A program made the translations under genes and the position numbers. The notes under the pieces were generated by a model. It made no database searches. It saw only the letters and a program-made list of their open reading frames with translations, and had not been told where the DNA came from. A stretch of 64,000 bases of DNA from Wuchereria bancrofti. Lineage: Eukaryota; Nematoda; Chromadorea; Rhabditida; Onchocercidae. Where the stretch lies: the NCBI GenBank assembly GCA_005281725.1, contig SSBO01000003.1:7342085-7406084 (forward strand), written 5' to 3'. Below are positions 10,149 through 23,871 of this stretch, one piece after another; the first letter of the stretch is position 1; each line of letters opens with the position of its first letter.

Positions 10149-13100
10149 TCATTGATTCATACATTGATTTTCCGGATTCCATGTGATATTCGAGTATTGT
10201 CCACAGCAATTTAGTAAACTAGTAGTGGTATTTAAATGATCTGTTGATTCCAGAAATGGTTGTATGAAGCAAGGTGGAACAAATCGAATTGTTGCCATTG
10301 CTTTGATTGCCATCAATGCACTTATTATTGATGCAATTATTGTTATCACTATAATATAAGAAATATGCTAAATAATTTTCTAACTTGTTAAATTATGTTT
10401 ATTAATTGATTAAATGATATTTGACTGATGGTTTATTTGATGGACAAATTAGTTGAATTATTTATTGCTCATTTAATAAAATCATTTATACCTCGTAAAA
10501 TTACATAATCTATTAAGCAAAATAACACAACTCTTTTTTTTTTTTTGCTTGTTCATTGTTTAATTAATTAACGCAACTTACCATTCAAAATCCCATACCA
10601 ATACATCATATGACGTGGTGTCCTCTCATAAATTCTGCAAATGAATAATTACTAGCAATTTTCTTTGATAATTGCAACTTAAAGAACAATTGCTGTGCAA
10701 AGATTACACTTCATTTGCCATAAATTCTTCACGTATAACAAAACGTGTTTTGAGGTCAGAGTGATTTTCTGATATAAAAAAAAATTAACATATAGCAGCT
10801 CATGACATTCTTTGATGCTATACAAACGAAAATTTAGCCCATATGCAAGTCATTTATTTTTTGGCGAAGCCTAATTGGAAGCCGATTATTTGGCACAACT
10901 AACTCTTCTAATGTGGGTATTTTCCATTCTTTCGTTTTCTCATTGTATCGTTGAGATTTGAGAGAGAGACCAAATATAGTTGGCAGTATGATACAGGTAA
11001 ATGGTAGAGTTGTGCTCCCAAAGAAATCCATAATTGAACCAAAATTTGGCACTGATAAAGCAACGAACAATACGGATACCAAAAGTCCGGTACGAACGAC
11101 GATACGTTGCCAACACATCTCTACAATGCACTTTTTTTTTTTTAGAAAATTTTAAAACTTGAATTAAAAATTTCTAGATGTAGAATAAAATTCATTTCTA
11201 ATTTATTCATCAAATTCAATGAATGTCAAATTAAGAACTTTATGACTTTCAACAAACATTCATTTACCTTATCTTTTTTAATATCATTAATCGAAATTGT
11301 CAAACTAATAGTTTAAGATTAGAATGAACAAACTATGTGGAACATGAAAAATATCTTCAAATTGTTGATTGATCGGATTGATAGTTAGAATAATGGTAAG
11401 CACGCAATGAAATGCAACTGCTAGATCAGCTGCATGCCGAATCCATGTTGTTTGCAACGAATCAATTACTGATTCATGCATACTTTGACCGTAAACAACA
11501 TAGGAATAGACGGATAACGGAATATACAAACAACCGGTCCCTAAAAATAATACTAAGAATTAGGCAAATAGTGTTCAACTTTTTTTTTTTTAATTTGCTC
11601 ATTTTAGTTCATTCGAAATCAGGCATTTTTTTTTCCACAACCATAGTACAGAGAACCAATATAGCCATAAAAAGCCTGAAATATAATTGCTAGTTTACTA
11701 CTATTTACGGTAAGCGAAATTGATTTTTGATTAATTTTTGGACAAAATTTGAAAGTAAAATTAAATCGATAAGATTGAAATTGCTTATTTTAATAATATT
11801 TGTATCGAATTTCGAATAAAATAGCACTTTTCCAATTATCTATTTGTTATCTGAAATAATTTCAATCTTTTTAAAATAAATTTTGGTGAAGTTGTCTCAT
11901 TCTCATGTATTAGACCCTTTTAAATATTCAAATTTTCGAAATGATCAGAATAACTAACAGATGAATCCAAATAAAATGGATTTTGTGAATTCATTTGGGT
12001 CACGCATATCATGCTGTATCGTTGGGAATACGTGATGACCACTGTAGGCAAATACAAATGTGCCAAGACTGTAGAGAGAGTGAAACGATGGTGGCTTATA
12101 GACAGCTGATAATTTGCATGAACTATGATCTCGACTAACACCAATCAAAATTAACACAACTGCAGCAATGGTACAGAGAAGCGATATAACTACAAAAAGC
12201 CTGAAATATAATTGTTAGCTTACTTCTATTTATGGCAAATACAATGGTTCATTTTTGGACAAACTTTGAAAATTTAATAATTTGAAATAAATTTGATCTT
12301 TTTTACCTCCAGCACATATAATAATTATTATTTGACTAAAAATTTGACATAGATTTGACAGAAAAAAAAAGAGTTATATTTATGTATTGGAAATGAAGAA
12401 ATTTGAGTGGAAATCATTTAAGGCATATCTAGCAAATCAATTGTCAAGACATATTTGACTTATATCATTTAAAGTATCTCTGAGTGGTTGAAAAAAAAAT
12501 GAAAAGTAATCTTTTTATAGAATGGTAGCTTATTTGTTCATTCATTAAAGGGTCAGTCTTTTCTACGGATTAACTATTAATTAATAGGAGAAAGTAGCAT
12601 TCCACTAAAAATTCTATTCCGTTTGTATATTTAAGCAGAAAACATTGTTGATATTTGGTGAAAAAGAAAAAAAAATCGTTTCATATTCTTTTCAAATCTT
12701 ATCTCTCTTTTTCAAGAGATAAGATTAGATGGCAATAATAACTACCTGTATTTTTGCATACTTATTTTATGAAATTCCAAGAAAAAAAAGATGCGATTTT
12801 TCGAACAAACCAAAAATCAGCTGGCGATCGGAGAAAAGTAATCGGCAAGATTAGTATTACAAGGATTATTAGCAAGAGGCAGAAATTTATTTTAATACCG
12901 AAATAGATCAGAACTTTGTGAAATATGCTTGATGACAGAATAACATATACAGTAGTGACACCAAACAGCGTTGTATTAACACAAAGAGCCGTGAAAGTCC
13001 TAAAATTTGTAAAATTTTAATTTTTGAAATATAAAATGTAAAAGATTTAGGTTGATAAAAACTGTAAATTTCTACTGTTTTAAATTTACTCTAGCTTCGT

Positions 13101-13947
13101 TTACTGTAATTTGCAAACAGAGATATTAATGAACTTATAATTATAACATAATGGAGCTTAATATATAATTCAACAAATCTACAAAGCTTATCTGAATATT
13201 TTACAAATTCAAAATACGGCGCATAGCATAATTTGAAAATGATGAAGTAATATAGCTAATTTGCCTCATTTTAGGTCCAAAACTACGCATGCCAATTTCA
13301 GGATACGGTTGACGACAATTTGTCTTGTACATAGGCCATCGTTCTCTCATTATAGTCCATGTCTCTGATAAAAGATAAGCACTGTTCGTAAAGAATATAG
13401 CAATTAGTCCCATAAATATACAACCAAGAATTATACCTGAAAATATGCATCATTTAACACAAAATTAGTTAAATTTCACACATGAAAAGAAATATGTTAT
13501 GATGAATAAATTGAATAGAAATGTATAAGAAAGAAGAAATGAATGACTTTTTGAAATATTTAAAAAACTTTATTATTTCATCTTCATTACTCAATTCAGG
13601 AATCTTTTGCATATAAACATAATCTTATTAAGATCAAAAATTTTAACAAGAAAACCTGTTTCATGAAATGCAGCTGGCATAGCTACTATACCACCACCAA
13701 CCATATCCGCAACAACCATAACGGATGCGACGAACCAACCGTAACCTCGTTCCGGAACTACGAATGTAGATGTGATGCTAACATCTTTCGTCTTATCTTT
13801 TCCAGTCTCCGTTTGTTGATTATTTTGCATTTCAATATCAGGATTGAATGTTTTAGCAGTTTTTTTTGATGATTCACTGCTAGTAGAAGTTTTAGCACCT
13901 GTTTGTATTCGTACTATATTGCTTGAATCACCCACCAATCTACTCAT
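10149..13947 (-). CDS. AAAP/SLC36-like amino-acid transporter
   Basis: Eight exons on the minus strand: 13947-13656, 13436-13265, 12999-12811, 12200-11959, 11540-11334, 11120-10904, 10634-10582 and 10348-10149, giving 523 residues. After a polar N-terminus of about 70 residues comes ERGYGWFV...[11 protein letters not shown], the characteristic first membrane segment of the amino acid/auxin permease family. Later landmarks are [57 protein letters not shown] and CWQRIVVRT. About ten or eleven membrane segments are present. Family members move amino acids with protons at the plasma or lysosomal membrane; the substrate cannot be told. A TTCAG at 13970-13969 lies 21 bases before the ATG and could accept a spliced leader. 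Exon 2 is best ended at a GC donor (gcaaat); a GT donor about 60 bases further also keeps phase and adds 20 residues. Confidence 0.9.
11641..11713 (-). pseudogene. Remnant duplicate of transporter exon 4 start, inside intron 4
   Basis: This stretch resembles 12165-12238, which covers the 3' end of intron 3, its acceptor and the first codons of exon 4. Both hold the same acceptor context and one block of about 21 identical bases. Read in the phase of exon 4 it starts [16 protein letters not shown], against [15 protein letters not shown] in the real exon, and then reaches a stop. It looks like a partial tandem exon duplication that decayed, or the relic of a mutually exclusive exon. Confidence 0.6.
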
Positions 13948-16914
13948 TTTCCACAATTTTTATCTAATCTGAATGCTAAAGTTATAAAAATTGAATTAAA
14001 ACATTTTTAATTTAAAGGAAAAAAAAAATGTATGATAATAATCATTTCGTTTTACTCATTTGTACAGTCTACTTCTAATACTTTTTGCAATCATTGAGTA
14101 AAAAATTTACAATTAAACTTTAAGAATTGAAATTAATCGTGAACTATTAGCTAATCATAAATATTAACTTGTCATGAATTGCTCCTCTTTCAGATATAGC
14201 AAGCAATATTTAAGTATATATGTCTCTCAATGAGTACACGTAGCTTAGATCAGTCTAATTAGGCGCAAATGTATGCATATCACTTTTATCAGCACAATAT
14301 GAGCGGATGACGTAAGAGTTATTGAAGACAAGTTTTCAAACAGTATCTCATATAACAGCTAAAAAAGAACAAAATCAAAATTCATCTGTTCACTTTTCAA
14401 AACGGAAACAAAAACAAAACAAAGCAAAAGAAAAAAAAAACTGAATTTGGAAATAAAAAAAATTTAAAAAGTTGTTTTATGAAGAAAGTATCGAATGAAT
14501 AGGTATTAATTGATAGTAATTTGAAGTTCATTGCCCTAATCATAGCATGATGATTCAGTATGATTTATTCAAAACATTATTTAACAAAATATTGCAATAA
14601 AAAAAATCACTTCAATTTTTTCATAAAGTAAGATATTTTAATTAATGGAATAATATACGGATAGGTATTGTTCAATCTAATCTTTGGTCAAGTTGTTGTT
14701 GTCATTAATGGTTTGAATCATTTGCACTTCTCACAGAGATTTACAGCTGTTGCTGAGAAATAAAAGACGGATTAGTTACTTTGACCTTGACCTTAACATA
14801 TTTCAAAGAGATAAATAATCAAAGAAGAAAGAATTAAGGTTGGACAAAACGTATATATACGATTAATTGTTCATCCTACTACATCATAATAATTAGATAA
14901 GGATAGAATTGAAGTGCAGATTTTTCAAGAAAAAAAAGAAAAAAAAAGCTAGATTTGACATAAAGGGAATTTCAAAAAACACTTTATTAAAAAAATAATT
15001 AAATATAGGCTAAATAAATATTAATGGAATAATAGATATCTGTTTTAATCATACAAATGAAAGACATTACTTGTCAAAAAATATTTGTTTAATAAGTAAT
15101 GTCACGTAAACTTCCTAATCGTTTCAATGGATAAGAAAATATTAGTTGTAAAAATTGAAATTCTCATTTAAATTTCCTGCATGCAATGCACTTAGTAAAA
15201 AAGACAAAAAGTTCACATTCCACCATTTTATGCTAAATATCACAGATCAAATTACTATTACTTTTTAGAAGAAAATATTCACAAACGTTCAGTAACATCA
15301 CGTGACTATTACCGCCCCTCTACACAACCATATTATTACTAATTAAATTAACAAAGCATATCTTTTTCAAACAACTTTAAAACTTGACCTCATCTTCCTT
15401 CCTCTCTTTTCTTCTCTCTCCCTCTCTCTTTGTCTCTGTTCCTTCCTTCTCTTTGAACATCTTACCACCATAAAATGAAAGCGATGTCAGAATACCTTCT
15501 TAAAGATGAACCTTGACTGGCAGATCAATATTGGGAGTTGAAATATTCACTGAATCACAGCTTTTGATTTTAATAATTATTAGCGCTTCTCTTCCTTTCT
15601 GATCACTAATTATCACTGATAATTAGTATTTTTACGAAATTAATAGAATTTTCTAGTTTTTAAAACCTTTTTGTTCTTTTTTATTGAATAAAAACGAATC
15701 GTTTATTCCGTAATAATCGATTTATTCCATAAACAAAAAAAATTTTACAATTCTTCAATATTCTTCGTACCTAAATGTGAACAATTTATTTCATACCTTA
15801 ATTTCATATGATTTGTCATCAAAATGTAAGATAATAGTATGCTAATTTTGTTGACAATAACGAATGTATCATTGTTATTAGTTAAATGATGATAGAAGGC
15901 TGATCTAATCAAGATTAAATAGCATTTTGTTCAAAATAATTTAAATAGATGTTAATTTAAAAAAAAAAATTAATAATTTAAATTTATCTCAGTATTGTAA
16001 ACTGCATCTGCAACATCAGACATCATTTTTTAAATTATTTTTGAATCTTTTGTGTTCTACAAGAAATGAAAGTGCATTTTCTACTTTCAATTGTGCAAAA
16101 AATGTACAATTGAAAATTCAATGAAATTGCTGAATTTCAACATAAAAGTTCAACAAATACCTTACCTTACAGCTTTAAGAAAACATTTCATTAAAAAATT
16201 GCATTTTTCAATCCAAATTTTTTTTTTTTGAGAAACTTCTTTTTTAATTCAAATATTTGATTTTGACATATAATTCAACTTTGATAGTTCTTTTTGTTAG
16301 TATTTACTGTAAATTTTTAACTATCGTAAGAAGCTCAATAAATATCCTTTATGAAAGATGATAATAACATTGGAAAGACTAGTAATTAGGTACGGTTTAA
16401 TTAGCTGATACAATCTAAAGAAGTAAGAAAATGTAGCTTAAAAGAGCAAAATTTTCGGACAAATTCATTAATTAAAATGAAATTAGGGAAACAGCCAACA
16501 TTCACAGAAACTAGTTTCAGTTACTTTTCAGTACAAAATATTTGCGATGTCTAATAACTTTTTTTCTTTTTTTTTTATATGAAACTTAAACATTTCAATG
16601 ACAAATATTGCAATGTATAATATTTTAATCACTGATTAATAATCTAACCGACAAATGTATATTAAACTAGAAAAATTTGTGTAAAATGGATGTGACGTAT
16701 GCTCAAAATTACTTCCGTAAGATATGAATGATTAAATTTATTAATTATTAATAATAAATGTATTACTAATCTAATCAACAAAAATATAGTATGATCGATC
16801 GTTCATACTATCTATCGGTTTGCGTTTTTCATATTCTTTTACATTGCTCGTTTAAATATGATTTTTGTGATGTTATTTGAAATAAAAAATTTTTTTTTAC
16901 AACAATAAGGACGA

Positions 16915-16980
16915 TAGAGAAGGACAGAAAGAGAAAAATAGACAAAGAGAGGGAAAGAAAGAGAGAGAGAGAGAGAAAGA
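16915..16980. repeat. GA-rich simple sequence
   Basis: Purine-only run of ga and aaag units, ending in about nine consecutive ga dinucleotides. Confidence 0.8.
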
Positions 16981-19900
16981 CTGTCAAAGGTAATTAACTG
17001 AAGTTCAAAAGTCAACAAAGCTAAGAAATTAGAAAACAGAGGTGTAAAGTTGAAAATTCCAAGAAAAGCGAGTAAATGATGTTGACATGTATTCGTTTGG
17101 AGCAGAAAATGGTATTGTTGCTACATAAAAATACATTATTCATTGATATGTAGTTTGGTGTTGATATGTCCTGAAGGAAATTAATTGAAATTAATTGAAA
17201 CTAATTTAGTAATGAGAGTCAATTGACTCATAATCGATGATTGAAGTAGCAAGTGATAAGCAATAAATGATAACAAATGAAAAATGGCAAACAAATTTTT
17301 AAAAAAAAAAAAAACAAAAGAATCAGTTAATTAATTCATTCCAAACAAAAATAAAACCGATGCAAACCGATAGCGCAAGCTGAAATTTTCAAATTTTCAA
17401 TACAATTTGAAATGCAAAATTATTATTATCAACGTAATGCATTTGCTATTTGTTTTTTTTTTTTGATTGTTAAACAAAACAGTTTTGACTATATCATCTC
17501 TGATACTTTCACTTACACCAAAATTAGCACTTTGCACCAGTGGAACGTGTGCATTTCTATATCACATTAAAGGCAAGTTTAAGAAATAGATAAATTGATG
17601 GATGAATACTTTTATCAGTTAACTTTTTCGATATCATTACACAAAATTAAGCCTAACATTCATTAATCACTTGTTTTTTGTTTCTTTTTGAAGCTTATCA
17701 CTCTTTTTTATCATTGACAGTCTAATTAAATAGAAAATCGATGACCACAAAAAAAATTGTGATTTTGGTGCAAGCAAATTTCAATAGAGCAAAAAAGTTG
17801 CAATGATATTTCAACAACAGTAGAAAATTTTTCGAAAAAAGCCACCGATACTCTCATTGCAATATGTATCAATGGTAAATTCAAAAAAAAAAAAAAGAAA
17901 AAATGTTACTATCAATCATTCAAAAAATAGAAATTTATGAATATACTGAGAGATAAGCTTATTAATAATATTTTTTCTCATTTATGATAAGATTACAAAA
18001 AAAAGAGAAGAAAAAAGAAACAAATGTACAGTTTTTTTTCTTTTTCAGTTCAATAAAAGTAACAAAATAATAGTACGGTAATTGTGGTTAGAATCATTCT
18101 CGTAAAAATTATTAATGATAGCTAAAAGATAAATGTTTGCTGATTAATGTTTACTTCTGTGGCAACTCTAACCATAAGCAACTGAATTAAATAGCACAAT
18201 TGTTAATTATCAATCCTCTATTGTATTTCTTACATGTTTACAATACAAATACTATTCAATATCATTTTGAAACAATTAACTAATAAGTCAAAAAATTCCT
18301 CAATTTGATATCTATCTATTAATTTAATTATTTCAAAAAAATATCAAGTAATTAAATGATAAGGTTTGTATGAGTTGTTCATATGAATATATTTAGGGAA
18401 ATAATTCTTGAATCTTTGCTTCAATCATTCTTAAAATGGGCATGAAGTAAAATTTGCATTCAATTAAAAACTTTATTTCAAATTCATTGAATTTATTTAC
18501 GAATCATGTTTTTTGCTAAATAATTGAGTCTATGTTACTTTTATCGCCTTCTTTTTACTAGATTTTGAAATAATTTTAATACTTTCTGTAATTTAGAATT
18601 AATGATACTTTTCTCGAGATTTATATACCTGTAAAGACCTAGAATAACCTACATTCTTGCATCATTACAATAGTATTAGACATTTGTACCTTTTTACACG
18701 AGCAATTAAAATTAATTAAAAACTGAAAAAAGGATTCAATGTCACTGAATGTATGAAATTTTCGGTTTCAGTTTTGTCCTGAACATGAAATCAAAATCAA
18801 TAATTCTCAAATATTAAAATATCTTCTATAATAATCCATTTCTGATTAATGTTTAAAAAGAATGCTATTTGAATGAAAGACATCAAAGCATATCGATAAT
18901 ATTGTCAACTATTTCGAGAATGTTTAAATTATTCACATCGTTCTCAACATCACACTATAAACTGTTTGTTATTGAAATTGACAGCAGGTGTCAACTTAAT
19001 TAATCGCAATATTTTCTGTGTACTTTTTTTTTTCTAATTTTTTATGAGAAAGATACCAGTCAGTCTTTTTATCTATCTCCTACAACTTTCTGCATGTGAT
19101 GAAATTTGTCTGTCCATGAATATCAGTAAATTTTTTCATTCCAAATTGAGTTTTCGAATGAGATACGGTAAATAAAGGAATAATTGACTGATATTTTAAT
19201 TGTTAAGGATCCTTTAAAAAAAAATTGTTAAAAACTAAGAAATATATGAATTTTTAGCAAATAAATTTTGCTTATTAAAATGAGAAATGGTGTATGAAAA
19301 GTATAAATTACAGATAGTTGATTAGCAGTTAATAAACATAAGCAAATCGAACGGTGCAAACTGAATAGTTTCTTATACATTCATTAAATAATTTTACTAT
19401 TCCTTTTATTAAGCAAAGTGAATGAGAAATACATTGAGATTTGTTTGAAAAAATTTCCACTCTAATTATATTGATCGATCTTTTCATCAAATGTAAAAAA
19501 TAGACGGAACAGTAATCTATTATGGTTCGCGGATGTAATACACGAAAAAAATTTTGTAAACTTGAATAAAAAAAATACTTTTTTTTAACTTAAAAAAAAA
19601 TATAAACTCATTCACTGAGCATTAATAGATTTTCATCTGATTGCTACTTATTATGAAAAATAAAATAGATGTGACAGTTTGTTTGGTTTGAGTAGGGAGA
19701 GAATGGTCCACTGATAATTATATTTAATATCAGTTGTAAACAAATTACCGATGAGATTACTGTAAAAATTATCATTCAATAAATATATTTAAACTTTAAA
19801 AGTTAATACGGTAGATCACCAATTCGTCAATTATTGCTTGTTATGAGCGATTTGGTTGATGATGATACTGTCACAGCTTGGACAATTCTTGTGACATATT

Positions 19901-22629
19901 AAAAACATCACTGCAAATTGGGGCTTAACAGATGTTTAGTATTAAAAAAAAAGAAAAGAAAAAACAAAATTCGAGTTCTTTTTCTAATAATACTACAATA
20001 TATTCATTGAGATATTATATCACTATAGCAATGTATTGCATAAATAACTTATAATTAATGAATTAAATTTTTTAATTTAGATATAGAATTTAAAATTTTA
20101 AATTTGTACTTAATTACAACGTGGTTTTAATTGAATTTAAATGAGCACCTACTCATTAGTCAACAGAAAGCTTAAAGATCATTTGTCAAGTGTTATTTTT
20201 TGAAATGTCTCTTGGTGACAATAACATTTATTGATAAAAGTGATAACATGCCACGTGCTGTGACATTCGGATGAGAAGGGGACTGTTCTTGCAGAAATTG
20301 GCAATAAGAAGATCGCTGCATTTAAATTATCGCTCAATGACATAATAACAAAAGGACAAATAAGACATATATATTTGCGGTGACTTTTTTTCTCTCTCTC
20401 TTTTTTTTATGAACACAATATTGTCTTTTTAATTAACAGTTGGGCAATATGAAATTATGTCGCGCAATTTTTTCCATTCATAATTAGATCATTTTGTGCT
20501 CTCGATGTTTAGACATTTTTGAGGTAGATCAGAATCTGCACAATTGACCACCTGTTCCTATCTGCAGGTAATATGATAACAATTTAAGAATGACCGAGAG
20601 ACAATATTGCTCGTTGTAAATTCTGCAAAATCTGTAAAAAATAAAACGGGAAAAAAAAAACGACATTCCTTATTCTGCAAAATGTCAGTATTTTTTACAT
20701 ATATCATGTGAAAACTAAATTGTCAAGGATATTGAACATTCATTCAAGTTACTTTGGATCATCAAATAATCACTGAGTAAAACTAAAGTAATAATTGTTC
20801 CTAATAACAGTGATAAATGTTGCCAATAAATTTTTAATTTTTATACCAGAAGTTATTCAAGCAGAATTTATGTTATATTAACATTTTTTACTTATTGCAT
20901 ATTTTAGATAGTTCATTCCTGACCGTTTAATTCATTTCGCGTATATTAATTAATTAAATGTTATCAATTTAATTCAGGTTTAACTCAAAAAAAAGCCAAT
21001 CTCATACGGCAAAAAAAAATTCCTTAATTGAACTATAATTTAACTACTATTTCATTATTTTAATTATCTTTAGCTCAGATGGATAAATATCTTTTACACG
21101 TATCATATCAATAAGCAACAGAATTGTGCAGATTTATTTAGCGTAACTAAGTTTATCTTCTGATATTATCTGATTTAAAAATTTTATCTTTCTAATTTAA
21201 AACACCAATTTATTTCGTCTAATGCTATCTATTCATAATTTTTCTCTTTTTTGACTACAAAACGTCAAAAAATGTTATGTTCTTTAATGAAGAAGAAATA
21301 AATTTAAAAGATGAAACAAGTTGAGATATTAACCCAGTTTTGAAAATGTTTTTTAAAGTTTCTGATAGCACTGATAACCTTAAAAAAAAAACCGTGGGAA
21401 TGATAATTGGAAAGGAAGTATTAAGAATTGAATGTGTAAGAAAACTGACAAGTGAAATCAAACAGTTTACATCGAAATGCGCAAACAGCGCTCTCTATAT
21501 ACACTTTCATTGATGTGCTATATATATTTCACAGAAATTACTTCATCTTCCTAGTTTACCCATTTCAGCATGTTTGATCACATTTGCGCACATTGAAATT
21601 GACTATCATGTAGATATCATATTCACCTACATTTAAGACAACATTTATGACATATTTGTTAGCGTTAGCATATTACTATGTCCTCTTTAAATTCAATGAT
21701 AGAAAGTTGTCTAATTTACAACTATCACTAAAGTGACCTTTAAATAATCCCACTTTGAACTACCAATTAATTTAGACTACAACTGATCAGTTAATTTGAA
21801 TTTTATTCAATAATTTCCATCTATTTATCATCATTTACTTATCATAAATGAAATCACTATTAAATTTATAGAAGAGAGTTAAAATTTTTCATTCATTCAA
21901 TTAATGCTATATTATTCGTCGTCAGATATGTAACTTAGAAATTACTTCCGCTTCATGATCTTTCGCATTACGATTCTATCGATGAATTATAAATAAATAT
22001 GTATTATCGCAAATGTATGTATGCCTTTTGTAATTTCTCCACTTTTATGTTACTTACGCTTCATTCATTCTCCTTACTCATTCTTCTGCAATAATATAAT
22101 TCTCGCATTTCAGTGACATCACATAGAAGAAGCATATGAGTAAGCTGAATAAACTAATCTATCTGCAATTAGAAAAATAAACTGTTTAGTCTAAATTTTG
22201 ACGTACAACTTTTATACACAGTCATTGAATAACTTCACTTTTGCATCTGTAAGATTCGACGAATACTGTAAATCCCCATTATTTTTAATATCACGTATAC
22301 ACGAGAATTATGAGATCATTATTTTGTCATAATTGTGACCTATGATCTTATAATATATCTTAAAGAATACAAGTGAAACATGTTTATTTTAATATAAATT
22401 TATGGAGATTATTCATTGAATCTTGAAAGTTAAGGTAAGCTAATTATGTATAAAGAGATTTTCTTATGTATGATGGAATAAATGGAGAATTGGAATACTT
22501 CTAAAGTTTTTTTTTGTGTTCAGAACGAATAGCTGATAATAACTGCTTAAATGATTCAAGCTGCAGAAATAGAACTTTGAATTATTGCGGTGGATCAGAT
22601 TAAATTTCAGCTAACTATCAATCATGATT

Positions 22630-22651
22630 TGGTGAAATCATGATTTCACCA
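22630..22651. repeat. Perfect 22-base palindrome
   Basis: The two halves around the central catg are exact reverse complements, reading TGGTGAAATCA and then its complement. No gene overlaps it convincingly. It could be a dimeric transcription-factor site or chance. Confidence 0.6.
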
Positions 22652-22960
22652 TTATCAATTAAGCATAATTTACAAATGCTTTCATCGGTTGTAACTGATA
22701 GCAGAATACTTACTTCTTCCAATGATATCAATACAACAAACAAAACTAATTTTAAGACGTTATTTGTATGGTATTTAGCTATTACGTAACGTACGTGAGC
22801 TAATTTTCTTTTCATTTCATTGCAACTCCACTTTGTGTATCAGAGAGGAAATATGTTATCCATAATTTAGAAAAGTATTGTTGCAATGATTGCGTAGCAG
22901 AATTGAAGTTTCGTACAATTACCATTAAGGTTTATGACATGAAGTTTAAATGAAATGTAA

Positions 22961-23020
22961 ACTTTTTTAGATATTACTTTTTGAGAAAACTTTTTTAGAT
23001 ATTACTTTTCGAGAAAGTTT
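22961..23020. repeat. Short direct tandem duplication (~28-29 bases)
   Basis: Two adjacent copies of a unit starting acttttttagatattact and ending gagaaa, differing at one or two bases. Confidence 0.7.
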
Positions 23021-23810
23021 ACATTTTCAATGTTACGGAATCTGTTACGAAAATAAGAAAATACCAATATTATTTGTAAATGAAATATTAGTGGTAATAT
23101 TCTTGAAACTGTTAATGATATTTTTGCTTAATGAGATTATGAAAAAAATTTAGCTTTGAAATCAAGTGATGTGATGCTATTTTGAAATACAAAAACTTTT
23201 TGTCCATTCAATTGTTTATGATTTTAAAATGAATAATTTTCTTTTTCTTTTAATACTAATAATTTCACTTTTAGAAAGATCTAACAAATTAAAGAATTTA
23301 CAAAAATTGAGGATTATTTAATAATCTTCAATTTCAAATGTCATATATATCATTGAAATAAACAAATGTTTTCTTGGTTGCATACCTTTCATAAATCTTA
23401 TTTAAAACATTATTTCATAAACATTTGCCTAAACTATTATCGAAAACTTTTGAAATATGACATGAATTGCTGACTTTTCATTGTTATTCGAAAATTGCTT
23501 AATTTTAATAATTTGTAAAGTAACATTTTCATTTTTTTACTCTCTAATTGAATTATTTCTTTTCATTTTTACATCTTTCACCTGTAACAATTGTTTCAAC
23601 TTCATTTCTCTTTAAGAATTAGTTGTAAAATTAATCGCAAATAACTAAATAATCTATATTATTCATCATCAAAAAAAAAAATAACCAAATTCATTTATAA
23701 AAGCTTTTATATATTAAAAGTTTTTCTTCACTTATTTCTTGCTTTATTGATAAGACAATCAGGAATTGATATATCTTTAGCATTCATAATTATTAATATT
23801 CAAATAAAAT

Positions 23811-23871
23811 AACACATACACATACATATGCACACATACATACACACACACACACACATACACACACATCC
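23811..23871. repeat. (CA)n microsatellite
   Basis: Interrupted run of ca, cata and cacacata units of about 60 bases. Confidence 0.85.

Noticed and set aside
22618..22815. A 65-residue minus-strand frame with a hydrophobic core
   Set aside because: It could be a signal-anchor exon, but no downstream exon joins in phase and no family is recognised.
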